The notes under the pieces are model-generated. The model ran no database searches. It worked only from the letters and a program-made list of their open reading frames with translations, and was not told the origin of the DNA. From the NCBI GenBank assembly GCA_964058805.1, contig CAXKVV010002152.1, positions 1 through 64,000 on the forward strand: DNA of 64,000 nucleotides. Reading direction: 5' to 3'. The stretch comes from Schoenoplectus triqueter. Taxonomy: Eukaryota > Streptophyta > Magnoliopsida > Poales > Cyperaceae. Made by a program: the position numbers and the translations under genes. Shown here piece after piece: positions 1 to 12,642 of the stretch. Numbering within the stretch: the stretch's first letter is position 1; each line of letters opens with the position of its first letter.

Positions 1-308
1 GATATGATATGTATTTATATTTGAATGAAAAAAGTGATTATATCTTAGTTTTATGTGTTTATACTTGTGATTATATCTATGTGTTTATATATTCAATGTT
101 GGTGTTCATAATTAGCATTAAGACGTTAATATTTCTAAAGAATTATCGTTGATGTTTGTGTGTTTATAAATCTGAAGTCGGTGTTTATAATTAGAATCTA
201 GATGTATTTGTCAATTTATTCCTTATTGTAATCAAAATAATAAAAACCTCATTAGTAGTTATGAACAATATAAATCTGTAATTAAAAATCTAAACTCCTG
301 GTTTCAGA
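1..308. other. AT-rich flank without genes
   Basis: This AT-rich stretch has no credible coding region. It contains scattered copies of a TGTTTATA word (for example near 55-62, 90-97 and 161-168) that look like decayed relatives of the 21-bp tandem repeat that follows. No terminal inverted repeat or LTR end was recognised. Confidence 0.6.
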
Positions 309-478
309 TGTTTATATTTTGCTTTTAGGTGCTTATATTTTGCTTTCAAGTGTTTATATCCTGCTTCGTAAGTGTTTATATTTTGATTTCAAGTGTTTAT
401 ATTTTAATTTTAGATATTTATATTTTACTTTTAAGTGTTTATATCTTACTTTGAAGTGTTTATATCTTACTTTAATGC
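309..478. repeat. 21-bp tandem repeat, about 8 copies
   Basis: Eight consecutive copies of a unit close to TGTTTATATTTTGCTTTCAAG are visible. All are 21 bp except one of 22 bp. Copies differ mostly by T/C and A/G changes in the second half of the unit. The repeat ends just before a GC-richer segment that leads into the satellite. Function is unknown; it is probably a minisatellite. Confidence 0.85.
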
Positions 479-597
479 AATCAGCTGGGTCGAGTCGGGT
501 TCAGACGGGTCGGGTCGGGTATAGATTTGGACAAGTTGGATCGAATCAGTTTGACTTTTTAGAAGAAATCGGATCGGGCCGGGTCAATTTATATGTT
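479..597. other. GGGTCGGGT-rich linker before the satellite
   Basis: A short segment with several GGGTCGGGT or GGTCGGGT words sits between the AT-rich repeat and the first satellite monomer. Such words are common in plant repeat-derived DNA. No gene or mobile-element end is recognisable here. Confidence 0.4.
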
Positions 598-3500
598 GCT
601 CGTTTTCGGCGGTACTGAGGGCATCAGGTCCCTTTTTAATGTTTTGCGCTCCCTGACTCATTTTCGGCGGTACCGTGGGCGTTGGGTCCCGTTTTCATGT
701 TTTGAGCGACCAGACTCTTTTTCGGCGGTACCGAGGGCGTCGGGTCCTAGTTTCATGTTTTGCGCTCCCTGACTCATTTTCGACGATATCGAGGGCGTCG
801 GGGCCCGTTTTAATGTTTTGCGCTCGCTGACTCGTTTTCGGCGGTACCGACGGCGTCAGGTCCCGTTTTAGTGTTTTGCGCGCCCGAACTCATTTTCGGC
901 GGTACTGAGAGCGTCGGGTCCCGTTTTCATGTTTTGCACGCCCGGACTCATTTTCGGCGGTACCGAGGGCGTTGGGTCCCGTTTTCATGTTTTGTGCTCC
1001 CGGACTCGTATTCGGCGGTACCGGGGGCATCGGGTCCCGTTTTCTTATTTTGCGCGCCTGGAATCGTTTTCTGCGGTACCGATGGGCGTCGGGTCCTGTT
1101 TTCATGTTTTGCGTGTCCGGACTCGTTGTCAGCGGTATCGAGGGCGTATCATCTCGTTTCATGTTTTCGGCGGTACCGAGGGCGTCGGGTCTCGTTTTCA
1201 TGTTTGCGCTCCCGGACTCGTTTTCAGCGGTACCGAGTGCGTCGGGTCCCGTTTTCATGTTTTGCGCTCCCGGACTCATTTTCGGCCGTACCGAGGGCGG
1301 CCCCCCCCGTTATCATGTTCTGCGCTCCCGGACTAGTTTTCGGCAGTACCGAGGGCGTCGGGTCACGTTTTCATGTTTTGTGCTCCCGGACTCGTTTTCG
1401 GCGGTACCGAGGGCGTCGGGTCCCGTTTTCATGTTACGCGCTCCCGGACAAGTTTTCGGCGGTACCGAGGAGTCCCATCTTATTTTCATGTTTTCCGCTC
1501 ATAGACATGTTTTCAGCGGTACCGACGATGTTAGGTCCCGTTTTCTTGCTTTGTGCTCCCGGACTCGTTTTCGGTGGTATCGTGGGCGTCGGGACCCGTT
1601 TTCATGTTTTGCGCTCCCGGAGTAGTTTTCGGCGGAACCGAGGGCGTCGGCTTCCATTTTCATGTTTTGCGCGCCCGAACTAGTTTTCGGCGGTACCAAC
1701 GGCTTTGGGTCCCATTTTCATGTTTTACGCTCTCGAACTCATTTTCTGCGGTACCGAGGGCGTCGGGTCCCGTTTTCATGTTTTGCGCTCTTGTACTCGT
1801 TTTCAGCGGTACCGAGGGCGTCGAGTCCAATTTTCATGTTTTGCGCTTCCGGACTCATTTTCGGCGGTACCGAGGGCGTCGGGTCCTGTTTTAATGTTTT
1901 GCGCGCCCGGACTCATTTTCGGCGGTACCGAGGTCGTCATATCATGTTTTCATGTATTCCGCTGCCAGACACGTTTTCAGCGGTACCGAGGGCGTCGGGT
2001 CCCGTTTTCATGTTTTGCGCTCCCGGACTCATTTTCGCTTGTACCGAGTGCGTCTCTTCCCGTTTTCATGTTTTCCGCTCCCAAACATGTTTTCAGCGAT
2101 ACCGAGGGCGTCGGGTCCAGTTTTCATATTTTGCGCTCTCGGACTCATTTTTTGTAGTACCGTGGGCGTCGGGTCTCGTTTTCATGTTTTGCGCTCCCGG
2201 ACTCTTTTTCGGCGGTAAGAGGGCGTCAGGTGCCTTTTCATATTTTGCGCTCCAGGACTCGTTTTCGGCGTTACCGAGGGCACCGGGTCCCGTTTTCATG
2301 TTTTACGCTCCCGGACTCGTTTTCAGCAGTGCCGAGGGCGTGGGGTCCCGTTTTCATGTTTTGCACTCCCGGACTCATTTTCGGCCGTTCCGAGGACGTC
2401 CCATTCTGTTTTCATGTTTTCTGTTACCGGGCATGTTTTTTGCGGTACCGAGGGCGTCGGGTCTCGTTTTCATGTTTTGCGCTCCCGGACTCTTTTTCGA
2501 TGGTACCGTGGGCGTCGGGACCCGTTTTCATGTTCTGCACGCCCGACTCATTTTCGGCGGTACCGAGGGCGTCAAATCCTGTCTTCATGTTTTCCGCTCC
2601 CGGATATGTTTTCGGTGGTACCGAGGGCGTCGGGTCCCGTTTTCATGTTCTGCGCTCCCGGACTAGTTTTCGGCGGTACCAAGGGCGTCGGGTCCCGTTT
2701 TCTTGTTTTGCGCTCCCGGACTCGTTTTCGGCGGTACCGAGGGCGTCGGTTCTCGCTCTCGGATATGTATTCGGCGGTACCGAGGACGTCGAGTCCCGTT
2801 TTCATGTTTTAAGCTCCCGGACTTGTTTTGTACTCCCGGAATCGCTTTCGGTGGTACCGTGGGCGTCAAATCCTGTTTTCATGTTTCGCGCACCCGGACT
2901 CTTTTTCGGCGGTACCGAGGGCGTCGGGTCCCGTTTTAATGTTATGCGCTCCCGGACTCATTTTCGGCGGTACCGAGGGCGTCGGGTCCCGTTTTCTTGT
3001 TTTGTGCTCCCGGACTCATTTTCGATGGTACCGGGGCGTCCCATCCCTTTTTCTTGTTTTGCGCCCCGAATCGTTTTTGGCGGTACCGAGGGCGTCCTAT
3101 CCCGTTTTCATGTTTTGCGCTCATAGACATGTTTTCTGCGGTACCGAGGGCGTCGGGTCCCGTTTCTTCTTTTGCACGCCCGAACTCATTTTCGGCGGTA
3201 TTATCTACGTCGGGTCCCGTTTTCATGTTTTGCGCTCCCGGACATATTTTCGGCGGTGTGGAGGGCGTTGGGTCCCTTTTTCATGTTTTACGCTTCTGAA
3301 CTCGTTTTCATCAGTACCGAGGGCGTCGGGTCCTGTTTTCATGTGTTGCGCTCCCGGACTCGTTTTTGGCCGTACTGAGGGTGTCTCGTTCCGTTTTCAT
3401 GTTTTCCGCTCCCGGATATGTTTTCGGTGGTACCGAGGGCGTCGGGTCCCGTTTTCATGTTCTGCGCTCCCGGACTAGTTTTCGGCGGTACCATGGGCGT

Positions 3501-5281
3501 CGGGTCCCGTTTTCTTGTTTTGCGCTCCCGGACTCGTTTTCGGCGGTACCGAGGGCGTCGATTCCCGCTCTCGGATATGTATTCGGCGGTACCGAGGACG
3601 TCGAGTCCCGTTTTCATGTTTTACGCTCCCGGACTTGTTTTGTACTCCCGGAATCGCTTTCGGTGGTACCGTGGGCGTCAAATCTCGTTTTCATGTTTTC
3701 CGCTCCCAGATATGTTTTCGGCGGTACCGAGGGCGTCGGGTCCTATTTTCATGTTTCGCGCACCCGGACTCTTTTTCGGCGGTACCGAGGGCGTCGGGTC
3801 CCGTTTTAATGTTATGCGCTCCCGGACTCATTTTTGGCGGTACCGAGGGCGTCGGGTCCCGTTTTCTTGTTTTGTGCTCCCGGACTCATTTTCGATGGTA
3901 CCGGGGCGTCCCATCCCTTTTTCTTGTTTTGCGCCCCGAATCGTTTTTGGCGGTACCGAGTGCGTCCTATCCCGTTTTCATGTTTTGCGCTCATAGACAT
4001 GTTTTCTGCGGTACCGAGGGCGTTGGGTCCCGTTTCTTCTTTTGCGCGCCCGAACTCATTTTCGGCGGTATTATCTACGTCGGGTCCCGTTATCATGTTT
4101 TGCGCTCCCGGACACATTTTCGGCGGTGTGGAGGGTGTTGGGTCCCTTTTTCATGTTTTTCGCTTCTGAACTCGTTTTCATCAGTACCGAGGGCGTCGGG
4201 TCCTGTTTTCATGTGTTGCGCTCCCGGACTCGTTTTTGGCCGTACTGAGGGTGTCTCGTTCCGTTTTCATGTTTTCTGCTACCGGACATGTTTTCGGCGG
4301 TACCGAGGGAGTCGGGTCCCGTTTCCATGTTTTGCGCGCCCGGACTCATTTTCTGCGGTACCAAGGGCGTCGGGTCCCGTTTTCATGATTTACGCTCCCG
4401 GACTCGTTTTCGGTGGTACCGTGGGCGTCGGGACCCGTTTTCATGTTCTGCGCGCTAGGACTCGTTTTTGGCGGTACCGAGGGCGTCGGGTCCCATTTTC
4501 CAGTTTACCGCACCCGGACATGTTTTCGACAGTAACGAGGGCGTCGGATCCGGTTTTCATGTTTTTCGCTCCCAAACATGTTTTCGGCGGTACCGAGGGC
4601 GTCAGTTCCAGTTTTAATGTTTTGCGCTCCCGAACTCATTTTCGGTGGTACCGTGGGCGTCGGTCCCGTTTTCATGTTTAGCGCGCCCGGCCTCATTTCG
4701 GCGATACCGAGGGCGTCAAATCCCGTTTTCACGTTTTCCGCTCCCCGGACATTTTTTCGGCGGTACCGAGGGCGTCGGGTCCCGTTTTCATGTTCTGCGC
4801 TCCCGGACTAGTTGTCAGCGGTACCGAGGGCGTCAGGTCCAGTTTTCATATTTTGCGCTCCCGGACTCGCTTTCAACGGTATTGAGGGCGTCATGCCCCT
4901 TTTCATGTTTTGCGCTCCCGGACTCGTTTTCGACGGTACTGAGGGCGTCGTGTCCCGTTTTCTTGTTTTCCGCGTCAGGACTCATTTTCGGTAGTACTGA
5001 GGGCGTCGGGTCCCGTTTTCATGTTTTGCACTCCCGGACACGTTTTCAGCGGTACTGAGGGCGTCGGGTGTCGTTTTCAGGTTTTGTGCGCCCGGACTCG
5101 TTTTCGGTGGTACCGTGGGTGTCAGTCCCGTTTTCATGTTCTCCGCTCGTACTCGTTTTCGGCGATACCGAGGGCATCAAATCTCGTTTTCATGTTTTGC
5201 GAACCCGAAATCATTTTCGGCGGTGCCGAGTGCGTCTGGTCCTGTTTTCATGTTTTGCGCGCCCAGACTCGTTTTTGGCGG
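598..5281 (+). repeat. 58-bp satellite array, forward block
   Basis: About 80 head-to-tail monomers of 58 bp. A typical monomer is 957-1014; the most conserved part reads CGGCGGTACCGAGGGCGTCG and is followed by a TTTTCATGTTTTGCGC segment. Successive GCGGTAC starts at 841-842, 899, 957 and 1015 give the 58-bp period. Nearly every monomer carries GGTACC and several CpG dinucleotides, in contrast to the AT-rich surroundings. Monomers differ by point changes and occasional indels, for example in the ACTCG, ACTCA, ACATG or ACTAG variant before the next TTTTCGG. The array is non-coding in my view, although it has few stops. Confidence 0.95.
2588..4270 (+). repeat. Higher-order duplication inside the forward satellite block
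   Basis: A block of about 14 monomers (near 2588-3400) is followed directly by a second copy (near 3401-4270). The copies share diagnostic variants, including a shortened monomer containing CTCGGATATGTATTCGG, a TACTCCCGGAATCGC junction and a GTATTATCTACGTCGGG monomer. The second copy has one extra 58-bp monomer near 3694-3751, so the lengths are about 813 and 871 bp. Segmental duplication by unequal exchange explains this. Confidence 0.8.
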
Positions 5282-5283
5282 AA

Positions 5284-8200
5284 GGTACCGTCGAAAATGA
5301 GTCCGGACGCGCAAAACATGAAAACGGGACCCGACGCCCTCGGCACCGCCGAAAACGAGTCTGTGCGCGCAAAACATGAAAACGAGAGCCGACGCCCTAG
5401 GTACCGCCGAAAATGAGTCCGGGCGCGCAAAATATGAAAACGGGACCTGACGCCCTCGGTATCGCCGAAAATGAGTCCGGGAGCGCAAAACATGAAAACG
5501 GGACCCCAAGCCGTCGGTACCATCGAAAATGAGTCCGGACGCGCAAAACATGAAAACGGGACCCGACGCCCTCGGTACCGCCGAATATGAGTCTGTGCGC
5601 GCAAAACAAGAAAACGAGAGCCGACGCCCTCGGTACCGCCGAAAATGAGTACGGGAGCGCAAAACATGAAAACGGGACCCCAAGCCGTCGGTACCGCCGA
5701 AAACTAGTTCGGGCGCGCAAAACATGAAAACGGAAGCTGACGCCCTCGGTTCCGCCGAAAACTACTCCAGGAGCGCAAAATATGAAAACAGGTGCCTACG
5801 CCCTCCGTACCGCCAAAATCATGTCTGGAAACACAAAACATTAAAATGGGAGCAGAAGCCCTCAGTACCGCCAAAAACGAGTTCGGGAGCGCAAGGCATC
5901 AAAACTGCACCCGGCGCCCTCGGTATCGCCGAAAACGAGTCCCGGCGCGCAAAAGATGAAAACGGGACCCGACGCCCTCGGTACCTCTGAAAATGAGTCG
6001 GGGAGCGCAAAACATGAAAACTGGACTCGACGCCCTCCGTATCGCCGAAAACGAGCTCGGGAGCGCAAAACATGAAAACGGGACCCGACGCCGTCAGTAC
6101 CGCCGAAAACGAGTTCGGGCGCGCAAATAATGAAAACGAGAGCCGACGCCCACGATAATGCCGAAAACTAGTCTGGAAGCGCACAACATGAAAATAGGAG
6201 CATACGCCCTCCGCACCGCCAAAAACAAGTCTAGGAATGCAAAACATGAAAACGGGACCCGACGCCCTCGGTACCGTCGAAAACGAGTCCGGCAGAGCAA
6301 AACAGGAAAACGGGACCCGACGCCCTCGGTATCGCCGAAAATGATTCTGGGCGCGCAAAACATGAAAAGGGGACCCGACGCCCTCAGTACCGCCGAAAAT
6401 GAGTCCGGAAGCGCAAAACATGAAAACGTGATCCAACACCCTCCGCACTGTCGAAAACGTTATCGGGAGCGCAAAATATGAAAACGGGATCTAACACCCT
6501 CGGCACCGCCGAAAACGTTCTCGGGAGCGCAAAACATGAAAATGGGACCCGACGCCCTCGGGACCACCGAAAATGTGTCTGGGAGCGCATAACATGAAAA
6601 AGGGACCCGACACCTTTCGCACCGCCAAAAACGTGTGCTGGAGCGCAAAACATGAAAACGGGACCCAACGCCATCGGTACCGTCGAAAATGAGTTCGGGC
6701 GCGCAAAACATGAAAATAGGAGCCTATGCCCTCCGAACTGCCGAAAACATGTCTGGGAACGCAAAACATGAAAACGGGACCTGACGCCCTTAGTACCACC
6801 GAAAACGAGTCCGAGCGCAAAACATGAAAACGGGAGTCGACGCCCTCGGTACCGCCGAAAACAACTCCGAAAGCGCAAAACACGAAAAACTGGACCCGAC
6901 ACCCTCGGTATCGCCGAAAACAAGTCCGGGCGTGCAAAACAAGAAAACGGGACACGAAGCCGTCGGTACTGCCGAAAACGAGTTCGGGAGCGCAAAACAT
7001 GAAAACGGGATATCTCGCACCCGGTACCGCCGAAAACGAGTTCGGTAGACCAAAAGTTGAAAAAGGGGACCATCGCCATCCGCACCGCCGAAAACGTGCT
7101 CGGTAGCGCAAAACATGAAAACGGGACCCGACGTTGTGGGTACCGCCGAAAACGAGTTTGGCGCGCAAAATATGAAAACGGGAGCCGAATCCCACGGTAC
7201 CGTCGAAAACTACTCAAGGAGCGCAAAACATGAAAACAGAAACCTATGCCCGCCGCACAACTAAAAAACGAGTCTGGACGCCCTCAGTACCACCGAAAAC
7301 GAGTCTTAGGCGCGTAAAAATGTAAACAGGAGCCGACGCCCTCGGTACCGTCGAAAATGAGTCCGGACGCGCAAAACATGAAAACGGGACCCGACGCCCT
7401 CGGTACCACCGAAAATGAGTCTGTGCGCGCAAAACATGAAAACGAGAGCCGACGCCCTCGGTACCGCCGAAAATGAGTACGGGAGCGCAAAACATGAAAA
7501 CGGGACCCCAAGCCGTCGGTACCGCCGAAAACTAGTTCGGGCGCGCAAAACATGAAAACGGAAGCTGACGCCCTCGGTTCCGCCGAAAACTACTCCAGGA
7601 GCGCAAAATATGAAAACAGGTGCCTACGCCCTCCGCACCGCCAAAATCATGTCTGGAAACGCAAAACATGAAAATGGGAGCAGAAGCCCTCAGTACCGCC
7701 AAAAACGAGTTCGGGAGCGCAAGGCATCAAAACTGCACCCGGCGCCCTCGGTATCGCCGAAAACGAGTCCCGGCGCGCAAAAGATGAAAACGGGACCCGA
7801 CGCCCTCGGTACCTCTGAAAATGAGTCTGGGAGCGCAAAACATGAAAACTGGACTCGACGCCCTCCGTATCGCCGAAAACGAGCTCGGGAGCGCAAAACA
7901 TGAAAACGGGACCCGACGCCGTCAGTACCGCCGAAAACGAGTTCGAGCGCGCAAATAATGAAAACGAGAGCTGACGCCCACGGTAATGCCGAAAACTAGT
8001 CTGGAAGCGCACAACATGAAAATAGGAGCATACGCCCTCCGCACCGCCAAAAACAAGTCTAGGAATGCAAAACATGAAAACGGGACCCGACGCCCTCGGT
8101 ACCGTCGAAAACGAGTCCGGGAGAGCAAAACAGGAAAACGGGACCCGACGCCCTCGGTATCGCCGAAAATGATTCTGGGCGCGTAAAACATGAAAAGGGA

Positions 8201-11200
8201 CCCGACGCCCTCAGTACCGCCGAAAATGAGTCCGGGAGCGTAAAACATGAAAACGGGATCCAACACCCTCCGCACCATCGAAAACGTTATCGGGAGCGCA
8301 AAACATGAAAATGGGATCTAACACCCTCCGCACCGCCGAAAACGTTATCGGGAGCGCAAAACATGAAAATGGGACCCGACGCCCTCGGGACCATCGAAAA
8401 TGAGTCTCGGAGCGCATAACATGAAAAAGGGACCCGACACCTTTCGCACCGCCAAAAACGTGTGCTGGAGCGCAAAACATGAAAACGGGACCCGACGTCA
8501 TCGGTACCGTCGAAAATGAGTTCGGGCACGCAAAACATGAAAATAGGAGCCTACGCCCTCCGAACTGCCGAAAACATGTCTAGGAACGCAAAACATGAAA
8601 ACGGGACCTAACGCCCTTAGTACCACCGAAAATGAGTCCGGGCGCAAAACATGAAAACGGGAGTCGACGCCCTCGGTACCGCCGAAAACAACTTTGGAAG
8701 CGCAAAACACGAAAAACCGGACCCGACACCCTCGGTATCGCCGAAAACGAGTCCGGGCGTGTAAAACAAGAAAACGGGACCCGAAGCCGTCGGTACCGCC
8801 GAAAATGAGTTCGGGAGCGCAAAACATGAAAACGGGATATCTCGCACCCGGTACCGTCGAAAACGAGTTCGGTAGAGCAAAAGTTGAAAAAGGGGACCAT
8901 CGCCCTCCGCACCGCCGAAAACGAGTTTGGGCGCGCAAAATATAAAAACGGGAGCCGAATCCCACGGTACCGTCGAAAACTAGTCAAGGAGCGCAAAACA
9001 TGAAAACAGAAACCTACGCCCGCCGCACAACTAAAAAACGAGTCTGGACGCCCTTAGTACCACCGAAAATGAGTCTTAGGCGCGTAAAAAACGAAATTAG
9101 GAGCCGACGCCCTCGGTACCGCCGAAAACGAGTCCGGGAGCGCAAAACATGAAAATCAGACCCGACGCCTTCACTATAGCCGAAAATGAGTCCGGACGCA
9201 CAAAACATGAAAACGGGACCCGACGCCCTCGGTACCGCCGAAAATAAGTTTGAGCGCGCAAAACATGAAAACGAGACCCGGCGCCCTTTGTACCGCCGAA
9301 AATGAGTCCGGGAGCGCAAAACATGAAAACGGGACCTGACGCCCTCCGCAACGTCGAAAACTAGTCCAGACGCGCAAAACATGAAAATAGGACATGATAC
9401 ACTCGGGATTGCCGAAAATGAGTTTGGGAGTGCAAAACATGAAAATGGTACAAAATGCCCTCGGTACCGCCAAAAAATAGTCCGGGCGCGCAAAACATGA
9501 AAACGGGACCTGACGCCCTCGGTACCGCAAAAACGAGTCCGGGAGTGCAAAACATGAAAATGGGACCCGACGGCCTCGGTTCCGCCGAAAATGAGTCCGG
9601 GAGCGCAAAACATGAAAACGGGTCCCGACGCTGTCGGTATCGCGGGAAACGACTATGGGAGCTCAAAACATGAAATCAGGAGTCGACGTCCTCGTTACCG
9701 CCAAAAATGAGTCTAGGAGCATAAAACAATAAAACGGGACTCGACACCCTCGATACCGACGAAAGCGAGTCCGGGAGCGCAAAACATGAAAATAGGACCC
9801 GACACACTCGGTACCGCCGAAAATGAGAACAGGTTCACAAAACATGAAAACGGGACCCGAGGCCCTCAAAACCGCCGAAAATGAGTCCGGGAGCGCAAAC
9901 CATGAAAATGAGACCCGCCGCCCTCCGCACCGTCGAAAACGTGCTCGGTAGCGCAAAACATGAAAACGGGACTCGACGCCGTCGGTACCGCCGAAAACGA
10001 GTTCAGTCGCGCAAAACATTAAAACGGGAGCCGACGCCCACGGTACTGTCGAAAACTAGTCCAGGAGCGCAAAACATGAAAACAGAAGCCTACTTCGCAC
10101 CGCCAAAAACATGTCTGGGAATGCAAAACATCAAAACGGGACCCGACTCCCTCGGTACCGCCAAAAATGAGTCCGGGCGCGCAAAACATGAAAACGGGAG
10201 CCGACGCCGTCGGTACCGCCAAAAAAGAGTTCGGGCATGTAAAACATGAAAACAGGAGCCTACGCCCTCGGTACCGTCGAAAACGAGTCCAGGAGCGCAA
10301 AACATTAAAATAGGAGCCTACTTCCTCCGCACCGCCAAAAATATGTCTAGGAACGCAAAACATGAAAACGGGACCTAACGCCCTCGGTACCGCCGAAAAC
10401 ATGTCCGGGAGTGCAAAACATGAAAACGGGACCCGACGCCCTCCGCACCGTCGAAAACGTGCTCAGGAACGATAAACATGAAAACGAGACACGACGCAGT
10501 CGGTACCGCCGAAAATGAGTTCGGACACGCAAAACATGAAAACGGGAGCCGACGCCCACGGTACCGTCGAAAACTAGTCCGGGAATACAAAACATGAAAA
10601 GAGGATCTTACGCCCTCCTCACCGCCAAAAACATGTCTGGGATCGCAACACATGAAAACGGGACCTCGCGCCCTCGGTACCGCCGAAAATGAGTCCGGAC
10701 GCGCAAAACTTGAAAACGGGAGTCGACGCCCTCGGTACCGTCGAAAATGAGTCCGGACGCGCAAAACTTGAAAACGGGAGTCGACGCCCTCGGTACCGTC
10801 GAAAATGACTACGGAAGCGCAAAACATGAAAACCGGACCCGAAGCCCTCGGTACCGTCGAAAACGAGGCCGGGAGCGCAAAACATGAAAACGGGACCCGA
10901 CGCCCTTCACACCGTCGAAAACGTGCTCGGTAGCGCAAAACATGAAAACTGGACCAAACACCGTCGGTACTATCGAAAACGAGTTCGGACGCGCAAAACA
11001 TTAAAACGGGAGCCGAAGCCCACGATACCGCCGAAAACTAGTCAGAGAGCGCAAAACGTGAAAACAGGAGCCTAGGCCCTCCGCACCGCCAAAAACATAT
11101 ATGGGAAAGTAAAACATGAAAATGGGACCCGACGCCCTCGGTACCGCCAAAAATGAGTCTGGGCCCGCAAAACATGAAAACGGGAGCCGACGCCTCGGTA

Positions 11201-11994
11201 CAGCCGAAAAAGAGTTTGGGCGTGCAAAACATGAAAACGGGAGTTGAAAATGAGTCTAGGAGCGCAAAGCATTAAAACAGGATCCTACGCCCTACGCACC
11301 GCCAAAAATATGTCTGGCAACGTAAAACATGAAAACGGGACCTAACGCCCTCGATACCGCTGAAAACGTGTCCAGGAGCGCAAAACATGAAAACGGGACC
11401 CGACTCCCTCCGCACCGTCGAAAACGTGCTCTGTAACGATAAACATGAAAACGGGACCCGACGCCGTCGGTACCGCCGAAAACGAGTTTGGGCGCGCAAA
11501 ACATGAAAACGGGAGCCGACGCCCATGTTACCGTCGAAAACGAGTCCAGGAGCGCAAAGCATTAAAATAGGAGCCTACGTCCTCCGCACCGCCAAAAATA
11601 TGTCTGGGAACACAAAACATGAAAACGAGACCTGACGCCCTCGGTACCGCCGAAAACATGAAAACAGGAGCCTACGCCCTTCGCACCGCCAAAAACATGT
11701 ATGGGAATGCAAAACATCAAAACGGGACCCGACTCCCTCGGTACCGCCAAAAATGAGTCCGAGCGCGCAAAACATGAAAACGGGAGCCGACGCCGTCGGT
11801 ACCGCCGAAAAAGAGTTCGGGCATGTAAAACATGAAAACAGGAGCCTACGCCCACGGTACCGCCGAAAACGAGTCCAGGAGCACAAAGCATTAAAATAGG
11901 AGCCTACTTCCTCCGCACCGCCAAAAATATGTCTAGGAACGCAAAACATGAAAACGGGACCTAACGCCCTTGGTACCGCCGAAAATGTGTCTAG
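5284..11994 (-). repeat. 58-bp satellite array, inverted block
   Basis: About 115 monomers of the same 58-bp satellite in the opposite orientation; each now reads GGTACCGCCGAAAAYGAGTC on the + strand. The flip occurs at 5282-5283, where two A residues separate the last forward GGCGG from the first inverted GGTACCGTCG. Several monomers are damaged, for example truncated units near 11237-11250 and 11655-11665. The block ends at 11991-11994, where the older LTR sequence starts. Because the two blocks are complementary, read-through RNA could fold into long imperfect double strands. Confidence 0.93.
5525..9115 (-). repeat. Large duplication (about 1.8 kb) inside the inverted satellite block
   Basis: The segment from about 5525 to 7345 is repeated from about 7350 to 9115. 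A diagnostic CATCAAAACTGCACCCGG variant occurs at 5897 and again at 7725, an offset of 1828 bp. Other shared markers are the AACCTAYGCCCGCCGCACAA segment near 7230 and 9010 and the GTCTTAGGCGCGTAAAAA monomer. Small internal deletions distinguish the copies. Shorter related blocks occur near 10019-10400 and 11562-11950. Confidence 0.75.
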
Positions 11995-12637
11995 TACCTC
12001 CTCCCATTCATTCGAGATGGATGATCCTCAGGAGATTCCGGAGAGAGATCTCCTGAGGGGTCATCCATTTGATTATTGTTCACTGACAGGTGGGTCCCAC
12101 ACCTCAGTGATAGACATCAAAAGAGACAAGAACAAACCTTAAAAATCAACACTCAGAGCAAACCCTAAGAGCTGGAGCAGTACAATCCCTATACAACAAG
12201 AACTGTGTCAATGCCAAGCCAGTATTTTGATACAGCCAATCACAAGAAATTTCAATGTGATTTTGCTTTCAAGGCTTATCAGGTGCCAATGTTGCAAACA
12301 CCTAACCAACCCAAGATTTGTGTTAACTATTGACAAGTAATCAACTATTGACCAAATTATTTTCATGGATATGGATTGAAAGTCAATTTCACAATACTGA
12401 TCAGATGCCAATGTTGCAAACATCTGATCAAGACTAGATTTGTATCAATTGTTGACATGTAATCAACTTTTGATCAAGTCAAACCCTAATGAAGTATCAA
12501 TACAAGTCTAATTGGTGTTTAATTAGGGGGTTTCTGCAAGAGAATTTTATTTGGCAGAGACACTGAGCTATGATTGAAATTTGGGATTAATTCAGAGGAG
12601 GAAACAAGGTTTTCTTGACAAATAAATTTTTAATATA
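11995..12637 (+). mobile_element. Older LTR, fragment 1 (5'-truncated)
   Basis: This segment aligns by eye with E1 LTR sequence from about 12845 onwards: the ACCTCCT-CATTCGAG box, the CTCAGGAGATT segment, the TGACAGGTGGGTCCCAC box and the paired GGTGCCAATGTTGCAAAC segments. The first ~200 bp of the LTR are missing where it abuts the satellite. Sequence resumes after E1 at 38654 with GGAAAAATGGAATTAAAAAT, exactly the order in the E1 LTR (13600 onwards). It is therefore an older relative into which E1 jumped. Confidence 0.8.
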
Positions 12638-12642
12638 AAGAG
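12638..12642. repeat. Target-site duplication of E1 (left)
   Basis: AAGAG immediately precedes the TGTTAAC start of the E1 5' LTR and recurs at 38649-38653 immediately after the 3' LTR end. Five base pairs is the length normally produced by Ty3/gypsy integrases. Confidence 0.92.

Noticed and set aside
871..4681. Long open frames in the satellite (270, 334, 388 codons and similar)
   Set aside because: They follow the 58-bp monomer through all frames, have no conserved ATG or domain, and frames on the other strand are similar shadows.
12208..12423. A gene in the first fragment of the older LTR
   Set aside because: The frame has no domain, and the sequence aligns with non-coding LTR of E1.
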